From SAR92 clade bacterium (GTDB lineage Bacteria > Pseudomonadota > Gammaproteobacteria > Pseudomonadales > Porticoccaceae): a stretch of DNA of 64,000 nt. Numbering within the stretch: position 1 is the stretch's first letter; every line of letters starts with the position of its first letter. Position numbers and translations under genes: made by a program. The stretch is taken from NCBI GenBank assembly GCA_014381985.1, contig JACNKP010000023.1, forward strand, positions 78,064 through 142,063. Reading direction: 5' to 3'. The notes beneath the pieces were generated by a model. It had not been told where the DNA came from. It was given only the letters and a program-made list of their open reading frames with translations, and searched no databases. Below are positions 53,596-63,478 of this stretch, in pieces.

Positions 53596-56500
53596 TCAGG
53601 GCGCTTCATCTTCAAACTGATGGTCAGCAACACGAAACCCGAGACGTTTAGATATAATATCTGGTATTAACAGCATTGCAGGCGTTAACAATAGTGTCAG
53701 AATAGTCGAAAAAGCGAGTCCATTTACAATGGCACTTGCCAGTGGCTGCCACCAAGACGCCACCATGCCGCCAACAGTATAAGTGCGATTTACAATGTCG
53801 ATACTAAGGCCGTTTGCAAGCGGCAGTAATCCAACAATAGTCGTCACCGTTGTAAGCATAACGGGTCTGAATCGTGATTTTGCCGCTGCCAAAACCGCTT
53901 CTGATGAGGTCAATAAACTATTATTTCGCCTCAGGTAGTTATAGGTATCAATCAATACGATATTGTTATTGACCACTATACCCGCCAGAGCAACTATACC
54001 AACACCGGTCAGAACCGTACTAAAGGGTGCTTGAGAAGCTATTAGACCAAGTAAAACGCCAGCGGTCGATAGCACCACAGAGAAAAGAATCAGCCCTGCC
54101 TGGTAGAAACTATTAAACTGCATGACTAGCATTATCATCATTAAAGACATGGCTAATGAGAACGCTGTCGATAAAAAGGCTGCTGCGTTGGCCTGCTCTT
54201 CATTGGCACCACGGAAACGTATTTTTACTGATGAACCGAAATCTTGCTGGTCTATCCAGGCACCAATCTCATTGGTTTGATTGTCAGCCAAATATCCATC
54301 TTTTGAATTCCCTAGAATCAGTACCGTTTCAAGCATGTCGTATCGTTGAATGGCATCAACTCTAGGTTTAGCTATTCGTTGACTGAAGCTACTTATGGAT
54401 ACTGGGCCATTGGGAGTGTTGACGCTTAAATTATCTATAGTCGTTAACTGACGATCCTGTTTCGGATAACGCAGTCTAATTTCAATTTCGCCGTCTGCAT
54501 CATCTGGCCGAAACTCGCCAATTATGATGCCGCCGGTAACCATCTGTACCATATTACCTACGTCGGCAACATTAACACCCAGCATGGCGGCTCGAGCGCG
54601 GTCGACCTCAACCTCCCACTGGATACCAGCTAATGGTAGAGTGTCTTGCAGATTTCTAATTCCCTCAACATTGCCGTCAATCCACTGCCTGATTTGCGAA
54701 ACAGTTTTATACAAAGCCTGACGATCCGATGACGAAACCTGAATCTGAATATCCTTGCCTGTAGGCGGTCCAGTCTCCATTTCCTGTCCTGTGGCATAAA
54801 TACCAGGCAACTCACTGATACCCTCTCTAATTGCCGCAAACACCACATCACTGCCTTTTTCTCGCTGCTCTCTAGGGAAGAGCTCTACCAAAAAAGAACT
54901 TATCTGATCTCTACTGACATCAGAACCATACACGACAGAACTATCATTACTGCTGTAGCCATAAAGATTATTTACGCCTTCAATCTCTGAGACAATTTCA
55001 TGCACCTTGAGCGTAATTTCTCTCTGTTCATCAATAGATAAATTTCCCTGCGCCCGCACCTCTAGCATTCCATATTGACTCTCTATTTGAGCAAAGAAAT
55101 CTTGTCCCCCGTTAAACTTTCCATACGCAAAAAAGATCCCAACGATCACTAGCATTGATGCCAAGATAAATTTAATCGGAGACTTAATAATGGGATTTAG
55201 AGCCTTCAAATAAACGTCTATTAGCGGCTGAAATAAGGTCTTGGCCGACTCTTCTGATTGATGGTTTTCGGGGAGTTTCTTCCCTTTACCGCGACGTCGA
55301 GCAAGTGCAATACCCAAAGTAGGCGCAAAAATTAGCGCATACATTAAAGACCATCCCAAAACGGCAAAGACCGTTATGGGTAGATAAGACATAAAGTCAC
55401 CAGAAACGCCTGGCCAGAATAATAGGGGCAAAAATGCGGCTAAAGTAGTCCCTGTAGAGGCTATCACAGGAACTGCCATGCGTTGTACCGCTGAAATATA
55501 TGCATCTCGAGTAGAAAGTCCAGCGGCGGCCTTGGTACTAGCAAATTCCACAACTACAATCGCACCATCAATCAACATACCCAGTGACAATAATAGACCA
55601 AACATCACCATAAAATTAAAGCTGTAGCCCAACGAATTCACGACAATTAATGCACCCAAGAGACAAAATGGAATGCCGAATCCCACTAACAACCCAGACT
55701 TGACACCTAACGTGGCGACCACCAATATCAGCACTAAACACATTGCTGTAATAATATTACCCTGCAACTCACTAATCATGTCATTGGTCATCACAGAACT
55801 ATCAAAGGTATAACCTATCTCCATGTCAGCTGAAAAAAGATCCCTCGATTGTGCCACCGTTTCTCTAACTGCTTCCACCGTCCTAATTTCATTAGCGGTA
55901 ATACGCTTGCGTACATCAAGGGCAATCGTTTTTTTACCGTTTAGTATGCTGTAACCGTTAGGATCTTTAAATGTACGGCGAACGTCAGCTATATCACCTA
56001 GAGTTACAGTACCATCTGAGTTATTGCGGATAGGTAACGTGCGGATATCGGCCGCCGTTTCAATTAACGCAGGCACCTTAATACCGAACCTGCCCTGGGC
56101 AGCATCCATCTCTCCCGCCGGGATCAATAAGTTATTGACCCTTACCGTCTGGATGATCTCGTCAATTCTTAAGCCATATTGCTCCAGCCGTGAAGGGTCA
56201 ATAACAACATCAACAACCTCGTCACGATGCCCTGATATACCTGCAGTTAAGACGTCAGGGAGCATTTCCAACTGTCGCTGATAATATTTTGTGGCTGAAT
56301 ATAACTCTCGCTCAGTCACATTTTCTCCAGAAAAAGTAACAATAATTGTCGGCTCAGGGCTGGGGCTGAGCTCATTGACGATCGGTTCTTTGGTATCTAA
56401 AGGAAACTCAGCTTTCGCACGATCTACCGCCTCACGCACATCAGCTACTGCATTTTTAATATCCTCACTAGATTCAAATTCCGCAGTAACAATCACCATA

Positions 56501-56760
56501 CTTTCTCGAGCGGTAGCTTTAATTTCCTCTATTCCATCAAGTGTTTTCAACTCCTTTTCTATAGGCCTTATAAGTAATCTAGCACCGTCTTCAGGGGAGA
56601 TTCCATCATGCCGAACCATTACCATAACCACAGGCAGTGTCACGTTAGGGGTCATCTCCACAGGCATAGACACCCGTGACATGGCTCCTGCGACAAGGAT
56701 GAGTAACATGATAGAGAGCGTTGCTCTAGTGTGATTCACTATAAGTCTAAAAAAATTCAT
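53596..56760 (-). CDS. RND efflux permease (HAE1-like)
   Basis: The 1054-residue protein is an inner-membrane RND pump with 12 predicted helices and two large periplasmic loops. The start V-A-G-A-M-S-R-V-S-M-P-V-E-M-T-P and F-S-T-V-L-T-G-V-G-I-V-A-L are family features. In helix 4 the usual proton-relay pair Asp-Asp is Asp398-Gly399 (M-L-I-D-G-A-I-V-V-V-E). In helix 10 the AcrB Lys940 position is Asn931 (V-V-N-N-N-I-V-L-I-D). The relay therefore differs from AcrB. It lies 20 bp after the adaptor gene in one operon, and no TolC-like gene is present. Substrates are unknown. Confidence 0.92.
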   Translation of the reverse strand: MNFFRLIVNHTRATLSIMLLILVAGAMSRVSMPVEMTPNVTLPVVMVMVRHDGISPEDGARLLIRPIEKELKTLDGIEEIKATARESMVIVTAEFESSEDIKNAVADVREAVDRAKAEFPLDTKEPIVNELSPSPEPTIIVTFSGENVTERELYSATKYYQRQLEMLPDVLTAGISGHRDEVVDVVIDPSRLEQYGLRIDEIIQTVRVNNLLIPAGEMDAAQGRFGIKVPALIETAADIRTLPIRNNSDGTVTLGDIADVRRTFKDPNGYSILNGKKTIALDVRKRITANEIRTVEAVRETVAQSRDLFSADMEIGYTFDSSVMTNDMISELQGNIITAMCLVLILVVATLGVKSGLLVGFGIPFCLLGALIVVNSLGYSFNFMVMFGLLLSLGMLIDGAIVVVEFASTKAAAGLSTRDAYISAVQRMAVPVIASTGTTLAAFLPLLFWPGVSGDFMSYLPITVFAVLGWSLMYALIFAPTLGIALARRRGKGKKLPENHQSEESAKTLFQPLIDVYLKALNPIIKSPIKFILASMLVIVGIFFAYGKFNGGQDFFAQIESQYGMLEVRAQGNLSIDEQREITLKVHEIVSEIEGVNNLYGYSSNDSSVVYGSDVSRDQISSFLVELFPREQREKGSDVVFAAIREGISELPGIYATGQEMETGPPTGKDIQIQVSSSDRQALYKTVSQIRQWIDGNVEGIRNLQDTLPLAGIQWEVEVDRARAAMLGVNVADVGNMVQMVTGGIIIGEFRPDDADGEIEIRLRYPKQDRQLTTIDNLSVNTPNGPVSISSFSQRIAKPRVDAIQRYDMLETVLILGNSKDGYLADNQTNEIGAWIDQQDFGSSVKIRFRGANEEQANAAAFLSTAFSLAMSLMMIMLVMQFNSFYQAGLILFSVVLSTAGVLLGLIASQAPFSTVLTGVGIVALAGIVVNNNIVLIDTYNYLRRNNSLLTSSEAVLAAAKSRFRPVMLTTVTTIVGLLPLANGLSIDIVNRTYTVGGMVASWWQPLASAIVNGLAFSTILTLLLTPAMLLIPDIISKRLGFRVADHQFEDEAP

Positions 56761-56780
56761 TAAATTGATATTCCGTTCTA

Positions 56781-57845
56781 TCAGTTAGCTTCGGCAGCAA
56801 TAAAAGTAGGATCAACACTTTCACCGTCAATAATATAATTTTGGCCTACCGTAATCACTGAGACCTTCGAGGGTAATCCTGAGACCCAAATCCCGTCCCT
56901 TGCCTCTCCTAAGCTAGACACTTTTACCGAATCAACTAAGTTCCCTTCTAGCAACACTCGCACCACGGTCTGGCCAAGGTCATTCAGTAAAACACTACTA
57001 GCAGGGATTAAATGCGCATTGACTCCGTTAAGAAGTATATCTAAGCGCGAGGAAAGACCAGCCCTTATTGATCGATCAACATTGCTAGCAGTCGCCTCCA
57101 AACGATAGCTGCGAGTCGTTGTATTCGCTTCATGAGCTAAATAGGTGACCGTGGCCGAGACTGTTTGCCCATCACCTAAGGTGACAGTCGCTAAACTACC
57201 CATATCGATTCTATTAATGTCTTTTTCACTCACCAAAGCCTTTATTTTTATGGGGTGTAACTCAACTACAGAGGCACATAGGCTGCCTTGAACAACATAG
57301 TCGCCCACTTCTACTGGCCTGTTTTCAACAATGCCTGCAAATGGGGCAGTCACCTGCAAGTTGTCCACATTAAGCTGGGCGCGCTTAAGATTAGCTCTCG
57401 CCGCAGCAAGGTTTGCCTTCGCCTGGGAAATTGCCAAGTCAGATTGATAACCGCCTGTTTTGAGCTTTAAGGCCCCTCGGTATGAGATATCGGATTGTTC
57501 GAGATTTGCCTTGGCTTGATCTAAACGCAAATATCGGTCCTCTGCGTTTATCTGACATATCGCATCACCCTTGCTAACCAAAGCGCCCTCCGCTACCAGT
57601 ATCTTAGAAATCTGGCCAGCCATCTGCGCTAAAACATTAACTGTCCTATTTGACTCAGTGTGAGCTCTCAGCGTTAATTTAGGGCGAAAAAGCTGTTCAG
57701 AATACTGAGTCACCTGGACAACAGTCAGCGGTGCAGGCGCCGACTGCTGAACTTCATCCGATTTAGGGGAGATTAAGAATCCACTTCCAAACCACACCAT
57801 AAGAGATACAACGAAAAATGCTGCTAGCCGAACATTGTTATTCAA
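56781..57845 (-). CDS. RND periplasmic adaptor (membrane fusion protein)
   Basis: The 354-residue adaptor starts with an uncleaved or Sec signal anchor (about residues 7–25). It then has the HlyD-like order: a lipoyl half (V-L-A-Q-M-A-G-Q-I-S-K-I-L-V-A-E-G), a coiled-coil hairpin (about residues 105–160, rich in Ala, Leu and Lys), the second lipoyl half (V-T-A-P-F-A-G-I-V) and a beta-barrel domain. It is the first gene of the pump operon and would link the RND protein to an outer-membrane channel encoded elsewhere. Confidence 0.92.
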   Translation of the reverse strand: MNNNVRLAAFFVVSLMVWFGSGFLISPKSDEVQQSAPAPLTVVQVTQYSEQLFRPKLTLRAHTESNRTVNVLAQMAGQISKILVAEGALVSKGDAICQINAEDRYLRLDQAKANLEQSDISYRGALKLKTGGYQSDLAISQAKANLAAARANLKRAQLNVDNLQVTAPFAGIVENRPVEVGDYVVQGSLCASVVELHPIKIKALVSEKDINRIDMGSLATVTLGDGQTVSATVTYLAHEANTTTRSYRLEATASNVDRSIRAGLSSRLDILLNGVNAHLIPASSVLLNDLGQTVVRVLLEGNLVDSVKVSSLGEARDGIWVSGLPSKVSVITVGQNYIIDGESVDPTFIAAEAN

Positions 57846-58282
57846 GGTAATTCCTCTGCTAATCGATCAAGATATATAACGCTTAAAATATGCAAAATTA
57901 TGATCCCCATAGTATTGGGGTAAAATACTCAAAATCAAGGTCATTTTAATTAGCCACTTAGACCTTTCAAGGATAGCTCGCGACTATCTAACTCCACTAA
58001 CAATCTCCTAGCCGAGAGGGGCAAGCGATGGTCGCCCTTGATAATAATCTACTCATTTATGAAAAGTACTTCTTTCGTCGCCGGACTCGCTCAATTGACG
58101 CTGTAACGCAAGGTCAAGATTTATAGTCTAGCCCCGAAGAGCATTCGTTCGGCATACTTACCCTAAAAATCATAAAAGACACTAATTATACGTTCACAGT
58201 AATCATTCAGGTTAAATATTCAGCAATGATAGAGCAATTAAGCGCTCCATAAATAAGATAATAAGAAATACTAGAAGGAGCT

Positions 58283-58357
58283 ATGAAAACTCGCATGCTG
58301 CGACAGATAGTCAATCCATCGTCGCTTGAACGTCGATCAATTATCTCCGATCAATGA
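58283..58357 (+). CDS. Possible 24-residue small protein or leader peptide
   Basis: A short frame starts with ATG preceded by AGAAGGAG at six bases, one of the strongest ribosome sites in the window, and ends in TGA. The product begins M-K-T-R-M-L-R-Q-I-V and is basic (five Arg and one Lys in 24), with no membrane segment. It lies 170 bp upstream of hppA on the same strand. It may be a leader peptide, a small protein or the remnant of a longer gene; conservation is needed to decide. Confidence 0.35.
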   Translation: MKTRMLRQIVNPSSLERRSIISDQ

Positions 58358-58471
58358 CTTATCAGGGTATCCTCGACCACGGACATCCGCCTCTTTCTTT
58401 AATTCTTATAAATTGACCTTAATTAAGCTAACTTTTTTGCTTGGATGTTAAGTATAGGTATCAAAAATAGG

Positions 58472-58498
58472 TTTTTTTTTACTTTTTTTTGCTAGAAT
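58472..58498 (+). promoter_or_regulatory. T-tract promoter-like region of hppA
   Basis: Runs of nine and eight T residues (58472–58480 and 58483–58490) lie just upstream of a −10-like TAGAAT (58493–58498), 30 bp before the hppA start. No good −35 is seen. The rigid T tracts could bend the DNA or slip, changing the spacer. Confidence 0.4.
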
Positions 58499-58527
58499 GC
58501 GCGTTCGAAAATAAAAGGGTTTTTTAA

Positions 58528-60558
58528 ATGAATACTTCACTACTTCCACCCCTATTGGGTCTTTTTGGCATGATAGCCGCATTTGTTGTTTACCGATTGG
58601 TAATGAGATATCCCGACGGTGAAGATAAGGTTAAGAAAATTGGTGATCAAATCCATAACGGCGCACTTGCTTTTATGAAAACTGAATACAAGTACCTGCT
58701 GATTTTTATTGTTGTTCTTGTCGCGCTTACTCAAATATTCCTAACCACCGCAACAGCTATCGCGGTTGTCGTCGGCGCGTTCTGCTCGTCTCTAGCAGGC
58801 TTTATTGGAATGTACGCCGCAACGAAAGCTAATGTTAGGACTGCCACGGCTGCCCAACAGGATGGTGCTGCCGCAGCTCTGTCTGTGTCTTTTTATGGCG
58901 GTTCTGTTATGGGCCTATGTGTTGCCTCACTAGGATTAATCGGTTTGGGTGGGTTGTATTATTTCTATGCCGCTAACGGTGCTTCTCATGTCCATGCCCT
59001 AGAAGGATTTGGAATGGGCGCGTCCGTTGTAGCCTTATTTTCTAGAGTGGGTGGTGGTATCTTTACTAAAAGTGCTGATGTTGGTGCTGACCTGGTTGGG
59101 AAAATCGAAGCAGGAATTCCTGAAGATGACCCAAGAAACCCAGGAGTTATCGCTGACAATGTAGGTGATAACGTCGGTGATGTCGCTGGCATGGGATCGG
59201 ATATTTTTGAGTCATATTGTGGATCAATGATCGCTTCAATAGCCATCGCATATACGATAACTGCATCGAACTCAGAAAGCTTAATGATGCTCCCTTTAGG
59301 GCTCGCATCTATTGGTTTGGTAGCCTCTATTGTTGGGATCTTCATTGTTAAGCTTCAATCAGCGAAAGCACCCGCTAATGCGCTTAGATCTGGAACCCTC
59401 TTAGCACCCTTAATTTTTATTGTGATGGCCTATTTCCTCATTCAATCTATGGGTGATGTGCCTATGGGTGTTTTGTTGTGTGTTATTTCTGGCGCTGTAG
59501 GTGGCGTACTCATAGGCTTGATAACTGAATATTACACCGGCGGAAGCCCTGTTCGAAAGATTGCCGAATCAGGTGAAACCGGTCCTGCAACTGTCATGAT
59601 CTCAGGGCTTTCTGTTGGCATGCAATCGGTCGTTATCCCCATTCTAATTCTTGCCACCATTATTCTTATCTCTACTTCAATAGCAGGCTCGGCTGGCATC
59701 CCTGGCGTATATGGTGTTGGTATAGCGGCAGTAGGAATGCTATCTACTGTTGGTATAACAATGGCGATTGATGCTTATGGCCCAGTTGCTGACAATGCTG
59801 GTGGCATTGCAGAAATGGCCGGCATGGGTAAAGAAGTCCGAGATATTACAGATTCTCTTGATGAGTTAGGCAATACGACTGCTGCAATTGGTAAAGGCTT
59901 CGCAATTGGTGCCGCAGCTCTAGCAGCCCTCGCGATTATTTCTGCATATTCAGCGCAAATTTCAATGAAGTATGGCGAGGCTTTCTCGCTATCGTTGACA
60001 GATCCTATGGTCCTTGCAGGGATGTTCATAGGTATCTGCATTCCGTTTTTAATATCCTCTATCACTATGAAAGCGGTAGGTGATGCAGCCTTTGAAATGA
60101 TTAACGAAATTAGAAGACAGTTCAAAGAAATTCCAGGATTAATGGAAGGATCTGCTGATCCAGATTCTGAAAAATGTGTCGAAATTGCAACCGAAGCGGC
60201 CCTAAAGAAGATGATGCTACCGGGTATTATAGCGGTTGCTATGCCAGCAGTTGTTGGATTTGGCTTAGGTGCGATAGCCTTAGGTGGCATGCTAGCTGGC
60301 GGTCTTTTAGGCTGTGTAGCATTGGCCCTGTTTATGGCAAACGCCGGTGGCGCTTGGGATAATGCTAAAAAGTATGTCGAAAAAGGCAATCTAGGTGGTA
60401 AGGGCTCAGACACTCACTCAGCTGTTGTTGTTGGAGATACCGTTGGAGATCCATTCAAGGACACCTCTGGACCTGCGATGAATATTTTAATTAATGTTAT
60501 GGCCATGGTCAGTCTTGTTATCTCAGGACTACTACCTCTTAACGGAATATTCTTTTAA
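58528..60558 (+). CDS. hppA: Membrane-bound ion-translocating pyrophosphatase
   Basis: HppA couples pyrophosphate hydrolysis to pumping of H+ or Na+ across the inner membrane. The 676-residue protein has about 16 helices and the conserved substrate loop [22 protein letters not shown] and [12 protein letters not shown]. Near the C-terminus it has [13 protein letters not shown]. The stretch [11 protein letters not shown] has Ala and Gly where K+-independent enzymes have Lys and Thr, so it should be K+-dependent. Whether Na+, H+ or both are moved was not resolved. It would recover energy from biosynthetic pyrophosphate. Confidence 0.95.
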   Translation: MNTSLLPPLLGLFGMIAAFVVYRLVMRYPDGEDKVKKIGDQIHNGALAFMKTEYKYLLIFIVVLVALTQIFLTTATAIAVVVGAFCSSLAGFIGMYAATKANVRTATAAQQDGAAAALSVSFYGGSVMGLCVASLGLIGLGGLYYFYAANGASHVHALEGFGMGASVVALFSRVGGGIFTKSADVGADLVGKIEAGIPEDDPRNPGVIADNVGDNVGDVAGMGSDIFESYCGSMIASIAIAYTITASNSESLMMLPLGLASIGLVASIVGIFIVKLQSAKAPANALRSGTLLAPLIFIVMAYFLIQSMGDVPMGVLLCVISGAVGGVLIGLITEYYTGGSPVRKIAESGETGPATVMISGLSVGMQSVVIPILILATIILISTSIAGSAGIPGVYGVGIAAVGMLSTVGITMAIDAYGPVADNAGGIAEMAGMGKEVRDITDSLDELGNTTAAIGKGFAIGAAALAALAIISAYSAQISMKYGEAFSLSLTDPMVLAGMFIGICIPFLISSITMKAVGDAAFEMINEIRRQFKEIPGLMEGSADPDSEKCVEIATEAALKKMMLPGIIAVAMPAVVGFGLGAIALGGMLAGGLLGCVALALFMANAGGAWDNAKKYVEKGNLGGKGSDTHSAVVVGDTVGDPFKDTSGPAMNILINVMAMVSLVISGLLPLNGIFF

Positions 60559-60614
60559 GTAGCTATAAATCGAATTGACCCAAAGAGAATAACGTTATCG
60601 TGTAGTCTAAAGCT

Positions 60615-60642
60615 AAAAACCCCAGAATTTTCTGGGGTTTTT
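60615..60642. terminator. Bidirectional terminator between hppA and rpoS
   Basis: AAAAACCCCAGAA pairs perfectly with TTCTGGGGTTTTT around two bases. A and T runs on both sides let it end both convergent transcripts. Its right arm reaches two bases into the rpoS stop codon. Confidence 0.93.
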
Positions 60643-61576
60643 AGTATTCTTGATTCATTAAATCTTCGAATAAATCGGCACTCTCTAGATTGTGCTGACG
60701 CAAAATGTCCCGCAACCTCCTTAGCCCATCAACTTGAATCTGCCTAACTCGCTCTCTCGTCAAGCCTATCTCCAACCCGATCTGCTCCAAGGTTGCCTCT
60801 TGGTGGCTCAGAAGCCCAAACCTTCGTATCAATACCTCTTTTTGTTTCAATGGCAATTGCTCTAGCCATCCAACTAAGACCGCTGATAGATCATCGGTCT
60901 CGACACTACCCTGAGGCCCCAATTTACCGCGGTCAGCAACAGTATCAACAAGCGACCTCTCTTGGTCAGCTACCGGTGTATCTAAAGATGAAGTACGTTC
61001 ACTCAGGCTTAATATCTTGATCACATCTTCGATGGGCTTATCAACCTCTGCCGCTATTTCCTTGGGCGTTGGGTTGTGATCTAGTTTTTGAACTAATTTG
61101 CGAGACGCACGTAGATAAATATTTAATTCTTTAACAACGTGAACAGGCAACCTGACCGTGCGTGTTTGGTTCATGATGGCTCGCTCAATCGTTTGCCGAA
61201 TCCACCAGGTTGCATAGGTTGAAAAGCGATAACCTAATTCAGGATCGAATTTTTCGACAGCCCTCATTAAACCCAAGTTGCCCTCCTCAATAAGGTCGAG
61301 TAATTCTAGACCACGATTGAGATAACGGCGTGATATTTTGACCACTAGGCGCAGGTTGCTCTCGATCATTTTATGACGGGATACCGTGCAGCCCTTCTTT
61401 AATTTGCGGGTATACGCCACTTCTTCAGCAGCGGTTAATAAAGGTGAATAACCAATTTCTTTAAGATAAATAGTCGTAGCATCGATAGTTCGAAGAGCTC
61501 GACTTTCATTTGAATTAACCTTCGGGTCTCTGCCAGCCTGTGTTTTAGGCCCACCCAAAATTACATCCTCGACCAT
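60641..61576 (-). CDS. rpoS: RNA polymerase sigma factor RpoS
   Basis: RpoS directs transcription in stationary phase and general stress. The 311-residue protein has region 1.2 ([14 protein letters not shown]), region 2 ([18 protein letters not shown]) with [16 protein letters not shown], and region 4 (T-R-E-R-V-R-Q-I-Q). The Y-S-P-L-L start and the nlpD context mark it as RpoS, not RpoD or RpoH. It is a little shorter than E. coli RpoS (330), mainly in the N-terminus. Confidence 0.96.
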   Translation of the reverse strand: MVEDVILGGPKTQAGRDPKVNSNESRALRTIDATTIYLKEIGYSPLLTAAEEVAYTRKLKKGCTVSRHKMIESNLRLVVKISRRYLNRGLELLDLIEEGNLGLMRAVEKFDPELGYRFSTYATWWIRQTIERAIMNQTRTVRLPVHVVKELNIYLRASRKLVQKLDHNPTPKEIAAEVDKPIEDVIKILSLSERTSSLDTPVADQERSLVDTVADRGKLGPQGSVETDDLSAVLVGWLEQLPLKQKEVLIRRFGLLSHQEATLEQIGLEIGLTRERVRQIQVDGLRRLRDILRQHNLESADLFEDLMNQEY

Positions 61577-61580
61577 TATT

Positions 61581-61596
61581 TTGCAGCTCGTTGCAA
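61581..61596 (-). promoter_or_regulatory. Small hairpin over the rpoS ribosome site
   Basis: On the rpoS strand TTGCA and TGCAA form a five-base stem whose six-base loop (ACGAGC) holds the only Shine-Dalgarno-like GAG, five bases from the ATG. It may modulate rpoS translation, but the stem is short. Confidence 0.35.
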
Positions 61597-61670
61597 TTTA
61601 TTTTTTTTATTTACAGCGACTAATCTATCTGCCAACCCTCTTATTAATCCTATTAACCATTATGTAGATA

Positions 61671-62531
61671 CTATTTTATATATTTTAATGGATTAACCGG
61701 ATCACCATCTTTCCTTATCTCAAAGTACATCATTCCATCAACGCCAAGCTTTGAAATTTCATCCTTATGCTTAACAGTCTGACCGACTTCAACGAGTAGT
61801 TCCTCATTATTAGCATAGGCGCTTAATAACATATCACTATGCTTTATGATAATCAACTTTCCATAGCCACGTAAGCCTGAGCCTGCATACACCACATTCC
61901 CCGGGGCTGCAGCATGGACAATCGAGTCCGAAGATTTAATTTTGATCCCCTTTTGTAATTTATCAGGACGAAAACCCTCTATTACCTCTCCTTTAACTGG
62001 CCATTTCCACTGTAAATTTTTACTATAAACGGGCTTTTTTACTGTATTTTGACGCGCTGGTATACGGTTATTAGATGCCTGGGATGTGTCCCTCTGCACT
62101 ATGTTCAGCTTATTTATGTCCAGAGTAATAATTTGACCAGGATAGAGTAAGAATGGGGAGTCCAAATTATTTACTCGCGCCAAAGACTCCACTTCAACCC
62201 CATGCTCTGAGGCAATTGAAAACAAGGTGTCTCCTTTTAAAACCCTATGCTGGTTAGGCGCACTCACCCCAGACTTAGGATTGCCCAGAATTAAGGTTAA
62301 GGTTTGGCCCGGCGTAATAAGGTAGGATCGATCGAGACTGTTGGCTTGAGCCAGCATGTCGACCTTTAAGTCGTAACGCCAAGCAATGGAGTAAAGTGTC
62401 TCTCCAACCTCTACTTGATGTGTTTTGATTCGAATATTTGGCGGTTGATCACGATGAACAACCGATGCCGGGGACGTAGAACATCCAACAATAATAAGTA
62501 ATAGAAACAACAATAAGGTAACGTTTGTCAA
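61671..62531 (-). CDS. nlpD: Murein hydrolase activator NlpD (LysM and LytM lipoprotein)
   Basis: NlpD activates the amidase AmiC at the division septum. The 286-residue lipoprotein has the lipobox I-V-G-C near residue 17 and two LysM domains, about residues 36–80 (V-E-V-G-E-T-L-Y-S-I-A-W-R-Y) and 93–137 (V-L-K-G-D-T-L-F-S-I-A). A C-terminal LytM domain follows. Its zinc-binding residues are degenerate (G-I-K-I and L-S-A-Y-A in place of the His motifs), as in regulatory NlpD/EnvC. E. coli NlpD has one LysM. It lies between popT and rpoS; in relatives the main rpoS promoter is inside nlpD. Confidence 0.94.
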   Translation of the reverse strand: MTNVTLLLFLLLIIVGCSTSPASVVHRDQPPNIRIKTHQVEVGETLYSIAWRYDLKVDMLAQANSLDRSYLITPGQTLTLILGNPKSGVSAPNQHRVLKGDTLFSIASEHGVEVESLARVNNLDSPFLLYPGQIITLDINKLNIVQRDTSQASNNRIPARQNTVKKPVYSKNLQWKWPVKGEVIEGFRPDKLQKGIKIKSSDSIVHAAAPGNVVYAGSGLRGYGKLIIIKHSDMLLSAYANNEELLVEVGQTVKHKDEISKLGVDGMMYFEIRKDGDPVNPLKYIK

Positions 62532-62541
62532 AACAATATCC

Positions 62542-63468
62542 TTAACTAGCAGGATCAGGTTTAATTTTAGCCGCGTACTCCAAAAGCAGCACTAGAGCCA
62601 GCCCTAGAAAAAATGTTGTTAAGCAAATTAATGTCTGGGGATCTTGGCCTACAACTGAAAGAAACTGATGCGGTAACAGATTACTGGAGGACTGCCCTAT
62701 ACCTTGACCCGCGGCAAAAATTTGTTTCCACGGCCAAATTACATTTAGACTGCCCACTAAAAATCCGCACATAACAGCAATAACCCTGCCTTGAAAATGA
62801 GCCAACAGCCAAGACAATAATCGACTAAACAGCATTAAGCCTATGATGCCACCACTCGCAAAAACGACAAGAATATCAAGTTGGAGATTTGCTATAGCAC
62901 CAATAAAAACAGGATAAAGTCCGAGTAGCACGAGGATAAATGATCCTGAGATGCCAGGTAGAATCATAGCGCAGAGGGCTATAGATCCTGCGAAAAACAT
63001 CGTAATTAAATTTCCCTCTAAAACCATGGGAGGAGCCGTTGAAATCCCATAAGCAATAACGCTACCAAGTACAAAGAAAGTTTTCTCTAAACCCCCAGAT
63101 AGCGGATGCAGTCGCAAGAGATAGATCACCGAGCCCACGATTAAACCGGTGAAAAAAGCCCACAGAGGTAATGGGTATGTATCCAAAAGATAATGCATAA
63201 CTCGCGCAAGCGAAAACAGACTAGTCAGTATGCCTCCAAGTAGAACCACAATGAACGTACCATTGATATGTTTCCACGTGGCCAAGATACCTTGGTGCCT
63301 GAGAATTTTAAAGGCTTGCAGATTAATGGATTTAATAGTGTTGATCAGTTCGGTGTAGATGCCGCTAACAAATGCAATAGTTCCTCCAGACACGCCAGGG
63401 ACAACGTCGGCAGCACCCATGGCTAATCCTTTAAAGAACAACATAATATGATGTCGCCAGTTATTCAT
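62542..63468 (-). CDS. popT: DUF368 protein, undecaprenyl phosphate translocase family
   Basis: DUF368 proteins (PopT in Vibrio cholerae) flip undecaprenyl phosphate back to the cytoplasmic side for cell-wall and O-antigen synthesis. The roughly 308-residue membrane protein shows the family signature G-A-A-D-V-V-P-G-V-S-G-G-T-I-A-F near residue 20 and its repeat M-I-L-P-G-I-S-G-S-F-I-L in the second half, with about nine helices. The ATG at 63468 has AGGA seven bases upstream; the frame runs back to 63501 into pcm. It is inserted between pcm and nlpD. Confidence 0.93.
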   Translation of the reverse strand: MNNWRHHIMLFFKGLAMGAADVVPGVSGGTIAFVSGIYTELINTIKSINLQAFKILRHQGILATWKHINGTFIVVLLGGILTSLFSLARVMHYLLDTYPLPLWAFFTGLIVGSVIYLLRLHPLSGGLEKTFFVLGSVIAYGISTAPPMVLEGNLITMFFAGSIALCAMILPGISGSFILVLLGLYPVFIGAIANLQLDILVVFASGGIIGLMLFSRLLSWLLAHFQGRVIAVMCGFLVGSLNVIWPWKQIFAAGQGIGQSSSNLLPHQFLSVVGQDPQTLICLTTFFLGLALVLLLEYAAKIKPDPAS

Positions 63469-63478
63469 AGCATATCCT

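Larger units (their letters stand above)
57846..58527. other. Long intergenic region between adaptor gene and hppA
   Basis: This 682-bp stretch separates divergent genes and is the longest gap in the window. It contains a small inverted repeat (CCCCA with TGGGG, 57905–57920), a 24-codon reading frame with a strong ribosome site, and a T-rich promoter-like region before hppA. No tRNA, riboswitch or known sRNA is recognised. Confidence 0.7.

Noticed and set aside
53580..53600. LexA-like site near dinB (CTG ... CAG)
   Set aside because: The spacing is nine, not ten, bases and it overlaps the end of the RND gene rather than sitting next to the dinB start.
57905..57920. CCCCA/TGGGG inverted repeat as a terminator
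   Set aside because: The five-base stem is followed by no T run in either direction, and no gene ends there.
59775..60413. 212-codon open frame antisense to hppA
   Set aside because: It is a shadow of the strongly biased, conserved hppA coding sequence. It has no ribosome site and its translation is low-complexity Ala/Ile/Pro-rich.
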